Part shown: piece after piece, positions 63,934 through 64,000 of the stretch
Position numbering within the stretch: position 1 is the stretch's first letter
Layout: each line of letters opens with the position of its first letter
Assembly (NCBI GenBank): GCA_018378775.1
Contig: JAGZWV010000005.1
Span: 5,452 to 69,451 of the forward strand
Direction of reading: 5' to 3'
Origin: Collinsella sp.
Lineage (GTDB): Bacteria > Actinomycetota > Coriobacteriia > Coriobacteriales > Coriobacteriaceae
DNA: 64,000 nucleotides
Made by a program: the position numbers and the translations under genes
The notes under the pieces: model-generated
The model's input: the letters and a program-made list of their open reading frames with translations, nothing else
What the model was told of the DNA's origin: nothing
The model's database searches: none

Positions 63934-64000
63934 CTAGGCGTATCCAAGCTTCCTGCGGTACTCCATCGGGCTCAGCCACCCGAGGGACTTCTTGATCCGC
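63934..64000 (-). CDS. C-terminus of an IS3-family transposase (cut by window edge)
   Basis: The last 21 codons before TAG at 63934-63936 read RIKKSLGWLSPMEYRRKLGYA. The HxSLGxxSPxEYR-like ending is characteristic of IS3-family OrfB transposases. The rest lies outside the window, so integrity is unknown. Confidence 0.85.
   Translation of the reverse strand, partial: RIKKSLGWLSPMEYRRKLGYA

Overview
This GC-rich window looks like part of a gut Coriobacteriia chromosome, most probably Collinsella. The main clues are a large fused PurL, a two-ferredoxin-domain EtfA, a reverse rubrerythrin, a DUF3516 helicase, a divergent pdxR/pdxST pair and a LAxTG-type wall-sorting signal. The genus is an inference from gene content; no rRNA, tRNA or CRISPR array was found.

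Layout. 1-7070: an edge fragment, rel ((p)ppGpp metabolism), a RecJ fused to a superfamily 2 helicase, and a bile acid:sodium symporter family permease. 7101-15054: a DUF4931/GalT-like gene and cutC, then a branched-chain amino acid ABC operon (livFGMH) with two tandem paralogous binding lipoproteins. 15304-24274: homoserine dehydrogenase, an SDR reductase, a CPA2 antiporter, purL and an EamA transporter. 24374-28822: a diguanylate cyclase, KdgT, AzlCD and an HD hydrolase. 28819-32444: an FAD dehydrogenase-EtfB-EtfA operon resembling electron-confurcating lactate dehydrogenase. 32791-35979: an unrecognised five-gene cluster of secreted and membrane-anchored proteins, including a small protein ending in an LAQTG sorting signal. 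36098-42522: DUF554, then a three-gene TerB / P-loop ATPase / Lhr-like helicase operon that matches the Shango anti-phage system. 42540-49141: a spermidine-synthase-like enzyme, Elp3, a DUF4097 protein coupled to a membrane-bound XRE regulator, a Trm9-like methyltransferase and TrmB. 49251-55874: a DUF3516 helicase, a DUF2130 protein, a YdjC deacetylase flanked by palindromic repeats, a phosphoesterase, a 59-residue charged protein and a HIRAN protein. 55988-56220: a candidate type I toxin-antitoxin locus with a 27-residue membrane peptide. 56301-64000: ALDH and iron ADH, DUF5131, reverse rubrerythrin, pdxR with pdxST, and the end of an IS3-family element.

The parts that best repay follow-up are the Shango operon, the candidate type I toxin-antitoxin pair (RBS buried in a hairpin, convergent promoter over the 3' end), the surface-protein cluster, the EtfAB-dehydrogenase operon, and a dispersed family of palindromes sharing a GGGAC core that occurs at four places here, once inside the Shango operon and twice around ydjC. 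Many start codons were moved inward from the longest reading frame because a good Shine-Dalgarno sequence marks the internal start.
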